Translations under genes and position numbers: made by a program | Shown: positions 22,857 through 33,790 of the stretch, piece by piece | How the letters are laid out: each line of letters starts with the position of its first letter | How positions within the stretch are numbered: position 1 is the stretch's first letter | Notes under the pieces: generated by a model | Database searches by the model: none | Told to the model about the DNA's origin: nothing | Seen by the model: only the letters and a program-made list of their open reading frames with translations | NCBI GenBank assembly: GCA_045837725.1 | Contig: JBEWZL010000115.1 | Span: forward strand, 1-64,000 | Reading direction: 5' to 3' | DNA length: 64,000 nt | Source: Vermamoeba vermiformis | Taxonomy: Eukaryota > Tubulinea > Echinamoebida

Positions 22857-24952
22857 TTATTTTGCTGTCGACAATGGCAATGTAAATATTTTGACTGCAT
22901 TTTTCGCTTTTTTATCAGCCTTCCATCGTCCAAATCGATGTTCTTGACCAACACCTGCTATCAATAGTCGTCCAGTACGCGAGAAAGCCAATGAATTTAC
23001 AAATCCAGCCTAAAATACGATTAAATAAGCATTATTATTAATTTAGTACTAATATCATCGACTTACGCAAGGAATATTCGTCAAATTAACAATTTTCTTC
23101 GAGTCAGTATCGTACTTCCATAATTTAATTTCTCCGTTGTTGGATCCAGAGGCAAATACATCACTGCATATTAACATAGTGTTAATACAACATATCTAAT
23201 CGCATAATATGTCATAAGAATGTACCTGTACTTGACGGCAGCAACGGATGTGATCCAGTTAGGTACACCAGGTGACTCCAAACCGTGGGCCAGAGGGAAA
23301 ACTGCTGCTGGCTTCTTTTTCGATGCACTCCAGTATTGAATGCCACTGTTAGAGACATGATTAGACTAGTGTCACATCGATCGAGTGTCACAGATCCGGT
23401 CCTTACCCGTCATCACCACCACTGACAAAGAACTCTTCGTTGACTAAGGACAGTGTGTCGAGGCCAGCATCAGCTCTGAAGACCATTTGTGTCTCCTCTA
23501 CGACCTTCCACACGCGCACAGTCTTGTCTGAAGATGACGTCACGCATCGCTCGCGTGTCAAACTGTCAATGCCGGTGATGGGTGATTGATGGCCGTAGAG
23601 TGTGTCCAGGTACGCCATGTCATCGCAGTTCCACACTTTTACTGTTCTGTCATTCGAGCCTGAAAAGAGTTGGTGCGAGCCAAATCTGAACGATAAGCCC
23701 TGACGATGAAACATTTAGCAACATTGCCTAATTTGGAAATAAGGATCGTTAATACTGACCGTGATAAAGTCTCTGTGTCCTGAGAATGTGTCCAATAATT
23801 TGTTGTTTTGAGCGTCCCAAATGCGAATTTTGTTGTCCTTGCCACCCGAGGCCAATAACCGACCGTCAGAGGACACGGCAATGCTGTACACTTGATTCGT
23901 GTGCCCGCCAAACTCGGGCTTGTCACGTCCTCCTTTGAATGTGAACAATCGTGTGTTTGTCTCCACGTCATCTGGCAGTAAAGGGCTCGTAAGTCACGTG
24001 TCAAACACGATCATTTTATACGTAACAATGATTGTATGTCATTCTATTCGAGTCTATATGTATTAATATAGCAGTATAGTACTTACATTTAATAATACAG
24101 CAGTCTTTGCTGCCTGAAAACACTGTCTTTTCGTCGTCAGTAATCGCGACACAAGTCACCGATAATTGATGTCCACGATGTTGTCGCACGGGGTATTCAG
24201 AGCCAGGAGTAATTAATAACTGAGGGATATTAATATTAATATATGCATTGGTATTCATTATCAACAGCGCAAAAAGAATAATAAATCACGTACCTGATCT
24301 GAAGCTTTTCTGTGAGGTCTCTTTCCCGTTGTTGCTTCAACCTAAATCATGAAATCAATATAACGTTTTTAATATACATAAATAAATTATTGTTGAATAG
24401 TTTGTGACAGATCCCAATCTCGATCCCAAATACAGGATCTGGATTTGAAGTAACCGTTGGCCATAAATATTGCCCAATATTGTTATGTATATTATAATCT
24501 ATTAAAATACTTACGGCCTCTTCTCTCAATTTTGTTACAAGTGCTTCCTCGTCAACTTCGTCATCCTCATCGCGATGCAAATCCGCCAACTTTGATAAAT
24601 ATTCCTTTGCTAATCTAGCACGCTTCTCATCAACTGTTTCATTTTCATAAGGGTCTGCTTCACCGTTCTCTTCTGCTACTGATCCAGCGTCTGATGCGTT
24701 TTGAAAAAAATCTTCCTCATCACTGGATAATTCTTGGGCCTTGGCTCTAGCCACTTTTCGCTTTTTAGAGTTCTGTAGTAATATAAATAATTATTATAAT
24801 CGATAAATAATAATTACAATTAATTTTTATGATCAGATCGCGGTTTCGATCTCACCAATTATTATTGTACAATAATATAATGCATATGATCTTACATTAG
24901 GAGATTTTCCGTTATCTAATACTCGTTTTCTACCATTTGCTTTGCTTGACAT
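22857..24952 (-). CDS. RRP9: U3 snoRNP-associated protein RRP9 / U3-55K
   Basis: The N-terminus (ATG 24952) is MSSKANGRKRVLDNGKSPN, then a basic nuclear signal NSKKRKVARAKAQ and an acidic stretch (LSSDEEDFFQNASDAGS), followed by ARLAKEYLSKLADLHRDE, the conserved Rrp9 pre-propeller helix. WD40 blades follow: VTCVAITDDEKTVFSGSKD, LLASGGKDNKIRIWDAQ, HQLFSGSNDRTVKVWNCD, FASGSNNGEIKLWKYD, and the signature end LIAGVGQEHRFGRW. Rrp9 binds U3 snoRNA box B/C in the small-subunit processome of the nucleolus. Ten or so exons; stop TAA at 22857. The intron at about 23710-23760 contains CCTAATTTGG. Start codons of RRP9 and the next gene are 184 bases apart. Confidence 0.88.
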
Positions 24953-25136
24953 TGTTAAATCTGGATCTAATCTGCGCTTTAATTCAACTGTCACTGCTCT
25001 TCGAAAGTCTATCAATATTAATACTAATAATATAGTATTCGAATGCTCGTCAGTCTACTTCAATTGTCCAAAAGAAAAGAAAAGAAAATGTTCATGCATT
25101 TTTAAGCTTCAATCACACGACGAGCAAACACAACAG

Positions 25137-25589
25137 ATGCAGAAAAGACAACAATTAGAAGAGATGGGACAAAAATATAAGCGAAAGGGGAACCTAGTAA
25201 CCGCAGTTGTAATGAGTGGTAAGCAAGATCCAATGCAAGATAGAACAATTACCACCAAGCAGCCAAAAATTTTCTCCCTATTTACCCCATTAATTATAAA
25301 ATATTGACATGATAAATAATGAATTTTTGTTATTTATTTCTTTAATTGCGACTTGTTTAAAGATAGTTCCGTGACCATGACGTAAATTAATCCTGGGTTC
25401 ATTTTGACAGTGGTGGGCCTTGCTATTTACGGATTAATAGCACCAGTAGTAGCTAAAAAGCGAGAAATGGCGAAACATAATATCGACGGCAATCCAAATT
25501 TTTATCGCCCGCTCAGCCAGCAACACAGTCGCGTGCAACCAAATGAACACGATGAACGAAGCACTAAAGCAGTACCCAAAGCTTATTAA
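25137..25589 (+). CDS. Small single-pass membrane protein
   Basis: Two exons, 25137-25219 and about 25410-25589, joined in frame through an intron of about 190 nt (GTAAGC donor, TTTGACAG acceptor). The product of about 88 residues has a basic N-terminus (MQKRQQLEEMGQKYKRKGN), one helix (LVTAVVMSVVGLAIYGLIAPVV), then KKREMAKHNIDGNPNFYRP and a polar tail. Size and layout recall small mitochondrial or ER membrane proteins, but no family is recognised. A longer frame reading back to 24942 runs antisense over the RRP9 start and is a shadow. Confidence 0.6.
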
Positions 25590-25805
25590 TGTCATTATAG
25601 GCTTATTATTGTATATTCATTCGTCCCCAATGTAAATAGATCTTGAAATGATGTGTTCATGAATTCACTCCGCGTTGGTGCAATTGTCGGAATTTTATTA
25701 TAATAGAATTGTAATTGTATCCTTAAAGAAAACTATGCGCATTAGTAATTTTGAGCCAAAGATCTTACAAAGTTTATTCGATGGACAGATTCTAACACGA
25801 CGCTG

Positions 25806-26758
25806 TTAATTGACAATAGCCATAGCGAATCCATCGTGTCCTTTACTGCCTACAGTCTGCACTGCAGTCACTGTAACGCGCTTTTCTTTGGCCAACAGCT
25901 CGTACAAGGCTCGAGTACCGTGCACGCGGTCATCTGCGTGATTCGGCTCGATTATTCCGCCTGCTCGCACCACATTATCGACTATAATTAAGGTGCCGGG
26001 CTTTGATAATTTAACGGCATAGTCAAAATAAGCGGCGTTGTTTTGTTTGTCCGCATCTATGAAAACAAAATCGAAAGGAGCCTGATTTTCTTGAGCTAAC
26101 GCAGCCAAGCTATCAAGTGCCTTGCCTAATCGCAATTCTATAACATTTTCGAGGCCTGCAAGCTTAAAATTGGCGATTGCGACTTCCGCGTGTTTGGGAT
26201 CGAGCTCCAAAGTGATCAATTTGCCTGTTGCTGGCAGTGCACGTGCAAGCCATATAGTACTGTAGCCTCCTAAGGTACCGATTTCGAGAATTCTTTGTGC
26301 TCCTGCAGGCAAAATTTCAATATACCGCCCGATCGAGAATTTCGTTAAACTCACGGTACCTTTCAATCGTGCCAATAATTGCAAAAATTTTCCTTGATTT
26401 GGTGCAACATTAATTGCAGGCAATCCGGCCTTAGTACTGTTCTCTAAGGCAGTTTCAAGGACGGAATCTTTTTCGAGCACATGCTCGCAGATGTAGTTGT
26501 CGACATTGGTCCAAAGTTGTTGCTAAAATTCAATTATCAATTAACAATATATTGTGCCGGATATCAGTCGACTTACTTCGGCAGAAACGGATTTGTTGTC
26601 TGTGAAAATACAAGTTAATTAATAGACAACTCGGCAGACAGATAACGAAATTAATTTTAGTAAAATATGAATTTATAATGCCAATTTGAAGCAATTGTAA
26701 ATGGATAATAAAAACGATGGTTAGTTGTAGAAATATCAAAGGCGTACTTACCAGACAT
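25806..26758 (-). CDS. Class I SAM-dependent O-methyltransferase (family 3, CCoAOMT-like)
   Basis: Three exons: ATG 26758 with a tiny first exon (MS), a second encoding DNKSVSAE, and the main exon to TAA at 25806; about 240 residues, standard for the family. Landmarks: SAM-binding motif ILEIGTLGGYSTIWLARALP, acidic end of beta-2 LITLELDPKHA, and FVFIDADKQNN...TLIIVDNV, where the Asp residues bind the divalent metal that orients a catechol-type substrate. The C-terminus DGFAMAIVN is also typical. Members methylate vicinal hydroxyls using S-adenosylmethionine, and the closest pattern is bacterial or plant-type. A soluble cytosolic enzyme is expected. Substrate unknown. Confidence 0.9.
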
Positions 26759-26944
26759 CTTATTTAGCGGCAATTCCGACTAATGCAATGTAGTCTGTAT
26801 GTCGTGTAATAAAAGAAATGCAGTTCAGTGCCGTGAATTTATGGCGTGAACTCGTCGGCGAAATAAATCTTTGCTCCGAACTGAACTTTCTTGCTGTTCT
26901 TTGCAAGCTCATACAGCAATAATTGTGTTACTAATAGAACACAA

Positions 26945-28694
26945 ATGTCAAAAAAACGAAAGATCAATCAAGAAGATGATCAGCTGGGGAGCAAGCGGAT
27001 CAAGACTTCGAAATCTGAGGCCAGTGCGTGCCCAATCTTCTCTTTACCACCAGAAATTATCAAAGAAGTATTATATTATTTATTGACGCCCGATTGTTCT
27101 CGGTAAGCGCTATTTGACATTTCTTTTTAAGTGGATTAGTATTTATTTTTTTTTGGAAAGTTTTCAAAAAATGCTAAATAATATCAAAATAAAACATGAT
27201 AATAACATGCACCTAATTTCCTATTTTTCAGATTTTCTTTCACATGCAAACGCCTTCGATCAATTATTTGGTCCTCATTGCCCAGGATCGACCTTCCATT
27301 CTTCAGAGAGAAGCATTTGGGAGGATTACTTAAGGGCTGCAAGATGATGACGTCATTAGAAAGTCTTAGTATCAAAATTACACCTAGTCCCGGCAAAACG
27401 ACAGATCCCACCGAATTTTTTGCAACTTGCAACAAAATGACGCGACTAGAATATGATAGCGGAACATTTGATCCATATATAATGATTAGTCATATGACCT
27501 CATTGAGGGCTGTCGTTATTCATTGGAACAAACGACCGCGTCAAGATATTTGGAACTTAGATCTGGCCAAGTTATTTCCAAATCATCCGCACTTGACTTC
27601 ATTTGCTATTACTGAATGTAGCTTGTCTGAATGTAAGTACGATGTATATAATTTAATATTGACTTTCTAATATACATTATTCTGACAAAAATAACGTAAT
27701 CGTAAATTGACGCGCGAAAAAAATTCTTTCAAAAAACATTAATTTTTCACTGAAAATAGAAAATATTTCATATTATAAACAGGTGTAATATCGGAATAAC
27801 TACAAAGCTTTAAGAACAATGAAAATCGTTTTTGTTTACGGGATCTGACGTTGTACTTCAGTGCAAGACTTGAATGTACTGAGCAATCTGAAGTCACTGA
27901 CAATAGAAGACTGCATTAATATGACGAGTGACGAGCACATTCAGCACATCAGCAGCACACTGACAGCGCTCACGGAACTCAATCTGAGATATTTTGAGAG
28001 CAGCGCTGATTTGTCCGTCATAACAAACCTCGCCCAATTAACAGCATTAGACCTCTCTGGCTCATCTTTCGAGGAAAATTTATCGTTCTTACCGCAATTG
28101 ACCAATTTAAAGTCGTTGGATCTGAACAACTACGAAATTTTGACCAAATCCAGCGTGGCAGCAATAGCAAAAATGACGCAGTTGACGAGATTGATTATAG
28201 GAATCGACGAAGATGCATTTCAAAGTGATATTAAGGGCCTCTCAGTATTGACTAACTTGCGCGAGCTTGCCGCGCCCGCCTACATGGATATTTCGCGCTT
28301 TAAATTCTTGGAAAAAGCGACGTTCTTTTACGAACCAAAACTACTCACCCCTGTAGCATGGATGCCTAGTTTGAAAGATTTATCGCTGATAGATATCTCA
28401 CTGCACGAACAAGGAAAGCAGATCCAGTATTGGGTGCACTTGACGAGACTTCAAATCGACCACTTTGAGCCAAAGCAAGTTATTCCGCAGTTGAGCTACC
28501 TTCAAAATCTCCTCGAACTATCCCTTGATGCGTTTTATAATGATTGTCGTAAGTTTATTATTATTATTCCAAATTTAGTAAACGACCTGGATCTAACTTA
28601 ATTTAATTTTATAGAAGAAGCTCTATTTAAAGCATTAAGGCCACTGACGTCATTAAGAACACTTGAAATTCAAAATTTGATCTTGAATCAAGCC
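26945..28694 (+). CDS. F-box/LRR protein, 3' end apparently removed by an inversion
   Basis: Exons start at ATG 26945. The N-terminus is basic (MSKKRKINQEDDQLGSKRIK), then an F-box, CPIFSLPPEIIKEVLYYLLT then FTCKRLRSIIWSSL (split by an intron), then leucine-rich repeats: LTALTELNLRYFESSADLSV, LTALDLSGSSFEENLSFL, LKSLDLNNYEILTKS. Introns have good donors; one is about 227 nt. The last recognisable exon runs RPLTSLRTLEIQNLILNQ to about 28694 and then enters sequence that reads on the other strand as an NmrA-family reductase. The likely missing C-terminus lies inverted at 29570-29323. An SCF adaptor is expected if a full protein is made; as it stands, the gene looks broken. Confidence 0.75.
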
Positions 28695-29012
28695 TCGATA
28701 ATTGTTTCAGGACCACCTTGTACTGCGCTAATTACGACATCAATTCCTTTTACATGCTTGGTAAGAGTATCTTGAGAGTCCTTGCAAATGTCTCCTTTGA
28801 TCAATGTTGCGCCTAAAATCAAGTATTGAAGATCCGAATATCAGAATTTAACATCAGATCTGCAACCTACCTCTCTTTTCTAATTCTGCTATTTTTGATG
28901 GATCTCGCACCATAATTGTGACCCTATCTCCTCGCTTTAGGAGCTCATCCGCGATATGAGAACCGAGCCGACCGGCTCCAACTAGCATTACTGCAAGCTT
29001 GTTTGATGCCAT
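28690..29012 (-). pseudogene. N-terminal half of an NmrA-family NAD(P)-binding reductase (inverted fragment)
   Basis: ATG 29012 opens MASNKLAVMLVGAGRLGSHI, the Rossmann GxGxxG dinucleotide site, followed by DELLKRGDRVTIMVRDPSKI. A 58-nt intron (GTAGGT...TTTTAG) joins to GATLIKGDICKDSQDTL and GIDVVISAVQGGPETIIE, the standard NmrA/isoflavone-reductase path. The frame then stops at a TGA just past the family's next expected step. The missing continuation (ALLSAAKIAGVKRFVPSD) lies 900 bases away on the opposite strand. The two parts together cover one protein of about 320 residues. Confidence 0.8.
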
Positions 29013-29322
29013 GAGATGTACGTTGTTCGTGTGGGTAATTGTTTCTGAGACTTGAAATGAATGCAATTTCGATTGGTTTTGAGCTTTTCGTACGGAAAAA
29101 CGGCGGTAGGAATTCTCAGAGAACTTATTCCTTTTATGGTCTGTATCGCCGAGTTTACCTTTTTTTGGTAAATAGTCGTTGGAGATTTCAGGATAAATGT
29201 TTGCCCGAAAAAACTAAGTTTACTTGATCGTTGATTTGTAAGCTTACAACAATAAAATATGACACTTTGCTGTAGGGCGTTAATAATACAAGTTAGGACT
29301 TTATTTAGTCAACTAGCATTCA

Positions 29323-29570
29323 TTAGTATTCATCCTCGTCATCGTCGTCAAAATCAAAATCTTCCAACGAATCATCGCCACGATAATCTTTCATAAGCAA
29401 GTTGTGTCTATTTGGTGAGTATTCAACAGCTACACTCGGATGCGTGCCTTCAAATTCGAGATCGGGGCCTGACTTGACTTTGACGAGTTGAAGTTGCGTT
29501 AATTTGTCGAGTCTTGCGGTCAAAAAAGTAAGCCAGATTCGATTGAAGTCTACAAAGTTTGACACTATTT
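29323..29570 (-). pseudogene. Likely C-terminal exon of the F-box/LRR gene (inverted fragment)
   Basis: The open frame has no ATG at its head. It reads FNRIWLTFLTARLDKLTQ then LQLVKVKSGPDLEFEG, like the end of a leucine-rich repeat array, then a very acidic tail ending FDFDDDDEDEY and TAA at 29323. Its position inside the inverted block, its lack of a start and its LRR-like spacing make it the probable end of the gene at 26945. It could instead be the tail of an unrelated gene; sequence similarity to the F-box gene alone cannot settle it. Confidence 0.5.
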
Positions 29571-30266
29571 AATATTATTCCAGCACTTCTGTCAGCTGCA
29601 AAAATAGCTGGAGTCAAAAGATTCGTTCCGTCTGACAATGCAATGGACATCTTCAAAGTAAAAGATGAGATCTTCGGCAACATGCTTCGACGTCGCTTCT
29701 CTGAAGAAATTTTGTATCCTAGTGGCGTAGGATATACAAATATTTTAAATGGGGCATTTCTGGAGAACGGCACGATTGAGTTTATCCGAATTTTGGATCG
29801 CGCTAACAAAAAAGTAAAAATTTGGTCGAAAATTGACTACTTTTCAATACTGATAACAATTGTAAATAAGGTCAACATATACGGTACCGGCAATGAGAAA
29901 TGGCAATGGACTACTCTTGAAGATACGGCACGCTACACAGTCGAAGCGATCCACGACGAATCTGCTCTAAATCAGGTCGTCAAAGTATGTGGCGATGAGA
30001 TATCCCTAAATGAGTTCGCCAAGGTGCTCTCAGAAGTGACTGGTTCAACTTGGAGCACGAACATTCTTGGAACCGAAGAAGATCTGCGCAACTTGATCGC
30101 TAAGAATTACAAAGAGCAGCCGCAAAATATATACGCTTGGATGCCGCTTCAATACGTGTGGGGCTCAGTCAGCGAAAAGTTTATTCTTCGTCCTCTCTGG
30201 AACAACAAATATCCCAGTGTGCATCCGACGACCGTCCGTGCTTGGGCCGCTTCGCAGAAGTGGTAA
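29571..30266 (+). pseudogene. C-terminal half of the NmrA-family reductase
   Basis: An open frame of about 230 codons with no ATG before residue 27. It begins IIPALLSAAKIAGVKRFVPS, the family motif that follows the Rossmann half, and continues SGVGYTNILNGAFLENGT, KWQWTTLEDTARYTVEAI and the C-terminal helical part to TAA at 30264. TTATTCCAG just upstream of GCACTTCTG looks like a splice acceptor, so the breakpoint may lie within an ancestral intron. The N-terminal half lies at 29012-28690 on the other strand. NmrA-like proteins bind NAD(P) and act as redox sensors or reductases. Confidence 0.82.
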
Positions 30267-30434
30267 ATACTCCGTTAACGCAGCGACGAACCGATTATAG
30301 ATGCTTTTTTGGTTGGATCAATGCCGCGCTCAATAAATATTCATAGTCTTTTCGTTAATGATGTACACCGAACAAATGATCACGCATATTACATAAAGGA
30401 CTTCCTAAAGCAAGATTTCATATTTGTTTTTGGT

Positions 30435-32398
30435 TTACAAATCAACCGTGCTGGTGTTCAGTGGTTTATAAAACATTTTCCGCTCTTTGGTATTTTCATC
30501 TATTTCCACCCAGTATCGCAACAGGTCGTAGGTTCTGCTCGTTGGATCTGCCGCTTTCTCAAACGGAAAGAGCGGATCTGGAAAGTATTGCTGGCCGAGC
30601 TCTTTTGCAGCACTGATAAATGTATCTGCTTGCAATGCATCGCTTGTCTCCATAGCCTGAGCCTTGGCAAATACTTTGACGACAAAATCTTCTGCCGCCG
30701 CTTTGATCAATCTGATGGCCCTGGCAGGGATGTAGTCGTTGCAGTCGTGCAGCCACAAAAAGGCGTCGTTGCATTCAGCCAGCCACAACTTAAGTTCGCC
30801 TTCAAAAGGACTCTGTTCGTTGGGATACGCGAATTTTTTGCGAATTTCCTTTGCGTTGACAATGTAATCCGTGAATGTGAAGAATAAAGGCACTCTGATG
30901 TCTTTGTCTATCATGTCACACAACTGCTGCAAATATTCCACGATGGGCAGTGCAAGGGTTTGTGGATAAATCTCCGGGTCAACGGGCATGAGGGCGCCCA
31001 GCACAGGCTCGTAGATCATAACCGTCTCCTCCTCGCGGACAATATACTCGCCCATATGAAGGACTTTGAAGAGTGCTGTCTTGGCATCAGTTGACAAAGT
31101 TTGACCGGAGTCTGAGTCCTCTTGCTCGCTCAGAGAATAACTGGAGCCATCGCTGTCGAGTTCTTGCGGCAAATATGGCACCACTACGCTGGCTGGTTTC
31201 TTGAACAACGATGGTGCAAGTTGTGTCAAGTCACTAAGGGCGGTACTTTCTTCGCCAACAAAATTGCTCCATGTGACTGACCGGACTCTCACCGTGTCTA
31301 ATTTTGGTAAACAGACTGGCGGAGCTCTCGCGCACTCGTGGTCCCACACTTCACCCATCTCGTCTATTGTAGGCAGGAACTTGAATCGTGCACCATTCAT
31401 GGCCTGTCAAAACGGTTAATTTGGACGTTACGGTCACTAAGAATAATGTACACCACTTACTTTATATAGTTCTCGGAAGTCATTGGTCAATTTGAATTCG
31501 TGGAGCTCTTCCCAAGCGTCGAGTTCATCGTCAGTCAGGCCAGGATTGAACATTCTGGCGCGCTTCACTTTTCCACCAGGTTTTCTGCGCTTCGAGTAGG
31601 GTTTGATAGCTTCGGTCAACTTCTTCGATATTTCTTCGACGAGGTGCTTGATTCTTGTGGCGTTAAGGAAATTTCTCTTGCATTCACTGAACCAATCGAC
31701 TTTCTTCTCGTTTATCACAATCTCGCTGTATGTCGGATCGTGTCTCTCGTTGAAATTTCGAATTTCATGAGGCAGTCGCCAGCGTTGGCCATAAAACGCA
31801 CTTTGCCACAATTTGGGCGAGGTTGACAAGAGCATGTCAAAGTATTTAGACACCTGTCGCCAACGCACTAGATCTTGCAAGTCACTATTGAGCAATATAG
31901 GCCAGAAAAAATCATTGGGGAGTGTTGTCGACGTTGCAGTAGAGTAAACAGGTCTGCATCTGCGATCTGAGTCCGTTGGATCTACAATAATTGTGTATTC
32001 GTTCGTCCACGATGCATAATAAAAGTTTCTATTCCAAGGATCTTCTCGCAGCAGTCCTACTTCTTGAGGTTTCAAAACTTGGGAGATCTGCTCCGCATCC
32101 GAGAGTTCTGACGACAGCTCTTCTGATGATGAGTAGTCCGATTCTCTCCTCACTTCCCAATGCCGTGTATGGGAAACCTTTTGCTTCTAGTGGGATAGCG
32201 TGAATTATTAATATATGTCACTGGCCCGCCAATTGTTTTTAAATTTATATAAGCTGAGTTACTATCGTATCTTAATATTTTTAGTAATATAATACTTCTC
32301 CTGGCGTCGCTTAACTAACTGACGCTTTGGAATGTATCTGATTTTTTTCTTACCTTTTGGATTTGACTTTCTAACCTCTCTGATGCTCTTCTTTTCAT
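30435..32398 (-). CDS. F-box-like protein with SMI1/KNR4 (SUKH) domain
   Basis: The short first exon at ATG 32398 (MKRRASERLESQIQK) is joined by a 172-nt intron ending CCACTAG to the second, which has no ATG of its own; this start is my inference. Ser/Glu-rich sequence (SDYSSSEELSSELSDAEQ) comes first, then an F-box-like segment PILLNSDLQDLVRWRQVSKY then LSTSPKLWQSAFYGQRW, then GLTDDELDAWEELHEFKLTN then DFRELYKAMNGARF, the SMI1/KNR4 signature, split by an intron. The C-terminal 250 residues are helical, with no family seen. FBXO3-type proteins also combine an F-box with an SMI1/KNR4-like domain, so a ubiquitin-ligase adaptor is plausible. Stop TAA 30435. Confidence 0.72.
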
Positions 32399-32586
32399 TA
32401 CGGTATATCAGATTGCGCGCAAGATTGCGTGCACCAGTTAGGTAACGATTGTTGTGTTGGTTAGTTAATGGGACGGGTCACGAATAGCCAGGTATGGGAC
32501 AGGCTATTTTGTTCACGATTTTTTTGAAAGCTCAAATAAGACAAGAGCCGCTCAAATAAATTAATCCAAGAAGCGCTTATCTTTAA

Positions 32587-33660
32587 TTACTTGAACTCAT
32601 CAAAGTGCTTTTTGAAGTAAGTCCACGAAGACTCGTTAGGCGAAGTGAACTCTGTTGGCGCATGACGGAACACGGGTCGTTTTTCAATCTCGTCTTTGAG
32701 CACTTGCGGCAGTGCGTCGAATGAGCTTTTCTTGCCTCCTTGCCCACTGTAGACGAGATAGCCTGGTCTCGCGCCCATCTTCATCCCTGTCAACGCAATG
32801 ACACGTGTCAAATGAATTCATCTTGCTATGATTATGGACTTACAAGGCAGCCATTGACACTCTCTGTTCCAGGCGATAACTGCCTCGAGTGAGCTCTTGA
32901 CATCTTTCTTGGCCAATTCATCGTTGCTGATGATGAACTTGAAGTGCTCGTTAGCCTAGATCTCCAACGATTAGTTACGCGATGAAATCACTTATTACGT
33001 ATTATTCACCTGATACATAGCATCGGGGCTGTAGTCTTTGAATTGAGGGTCGTTGGCGAGAGGATTGGGATAAAATAGAGGAATGTCCATTGTCACGATC
33101 GTACAGCCCTCAGTTGTAATTACTGGGACTTGAGGAGGCAGCGGAATATTAACTGGATCATTGCAATATGAGCCACTTTCACCTAATGTAATAGATTAAG
33201 GTAAGAAAGACGAAACGGATCCGGCTTTTAAATACAAGTCCGCTGAAATATCAAGATGTTCGAAGCAAAAATAGCAATAATATTACCTGTTCGTTAGTCC
33301 AAGGATTTGTCCACAGATCTACACGCTGTCCAGTTTGAGGATCTAAGTAGATCAAAATCTCTCGTCCAAGCACAGTAATTTTGTTTTCTTCGGCCTTATG
33401 TAAGATACGCGAGACGTTGACCATCTCCCATTTAAATAAGACTTTCTGTCTTTCACCAGGTACCAAACTAAACAAAAAAATTAATAATTAAAAATCTGCA
33501 TGATTATAAAGCTCAATTGGATAATCTATAACTTAAATTAAATATAGAAACAATATTAAAACAGTTCTTACCTTAAAACTACACCAGATGCGTGTTGATA
33601 AGTTTCTTCCTTCGGATCTGACGAGGTGCGCAGTTTAGCAAGAGTCAAAGCGTCCATCAT
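32587..33660 (-). CDS. DUF1838-family protein with a single frame break
   Basis: Exons from ATG 33660 match DUF1838: VLGREILIYLDPQTGQRVDL then WTNPWTNEQ, NDPVNIPLPPQVPV, and PWMKMGARPGYLVYSGQGGK, with the C-terminus SSWTYFKKHFDEFK (TAA 32587). The family is known mainly from bacteria and fungi, function unknown. At the head of the third exon the frame reads GTG AAA GTG GCT CAT ATT GCA, i.e. VKVAHIA as in relatives, but NDPVN follows only after a one-base shift at about 33162 (GCAATGATCC where GCAAATGATCC would be continuous). Splicing at GAACAG|GTAATA gives no alternative that keeps both parts. A sequence error, or a recently damaged gene. A GACACGTGTC palindrome is in its last intron (32800). 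Confidence 0.78.
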
Positions 33661-33790
33661 TGTTAAATATGTTGTATACTTGTATTGGATTTTAATATTA
33701 AGTACGCGTTGCAATTTTCAGCTTTAGATTGACAACTCTGCCACGTGATATTTCCAAATATGGACAATAGTATCTTTATTCATCGCAGCG

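Noticed and set aside
24942-25307. Long plus-strand frame ahead of the small membrane protein gene
   Set aside because: Its first part is antisense to the RRP9 start and its end reads through an intron; the ATG at 25137 gives the real product.
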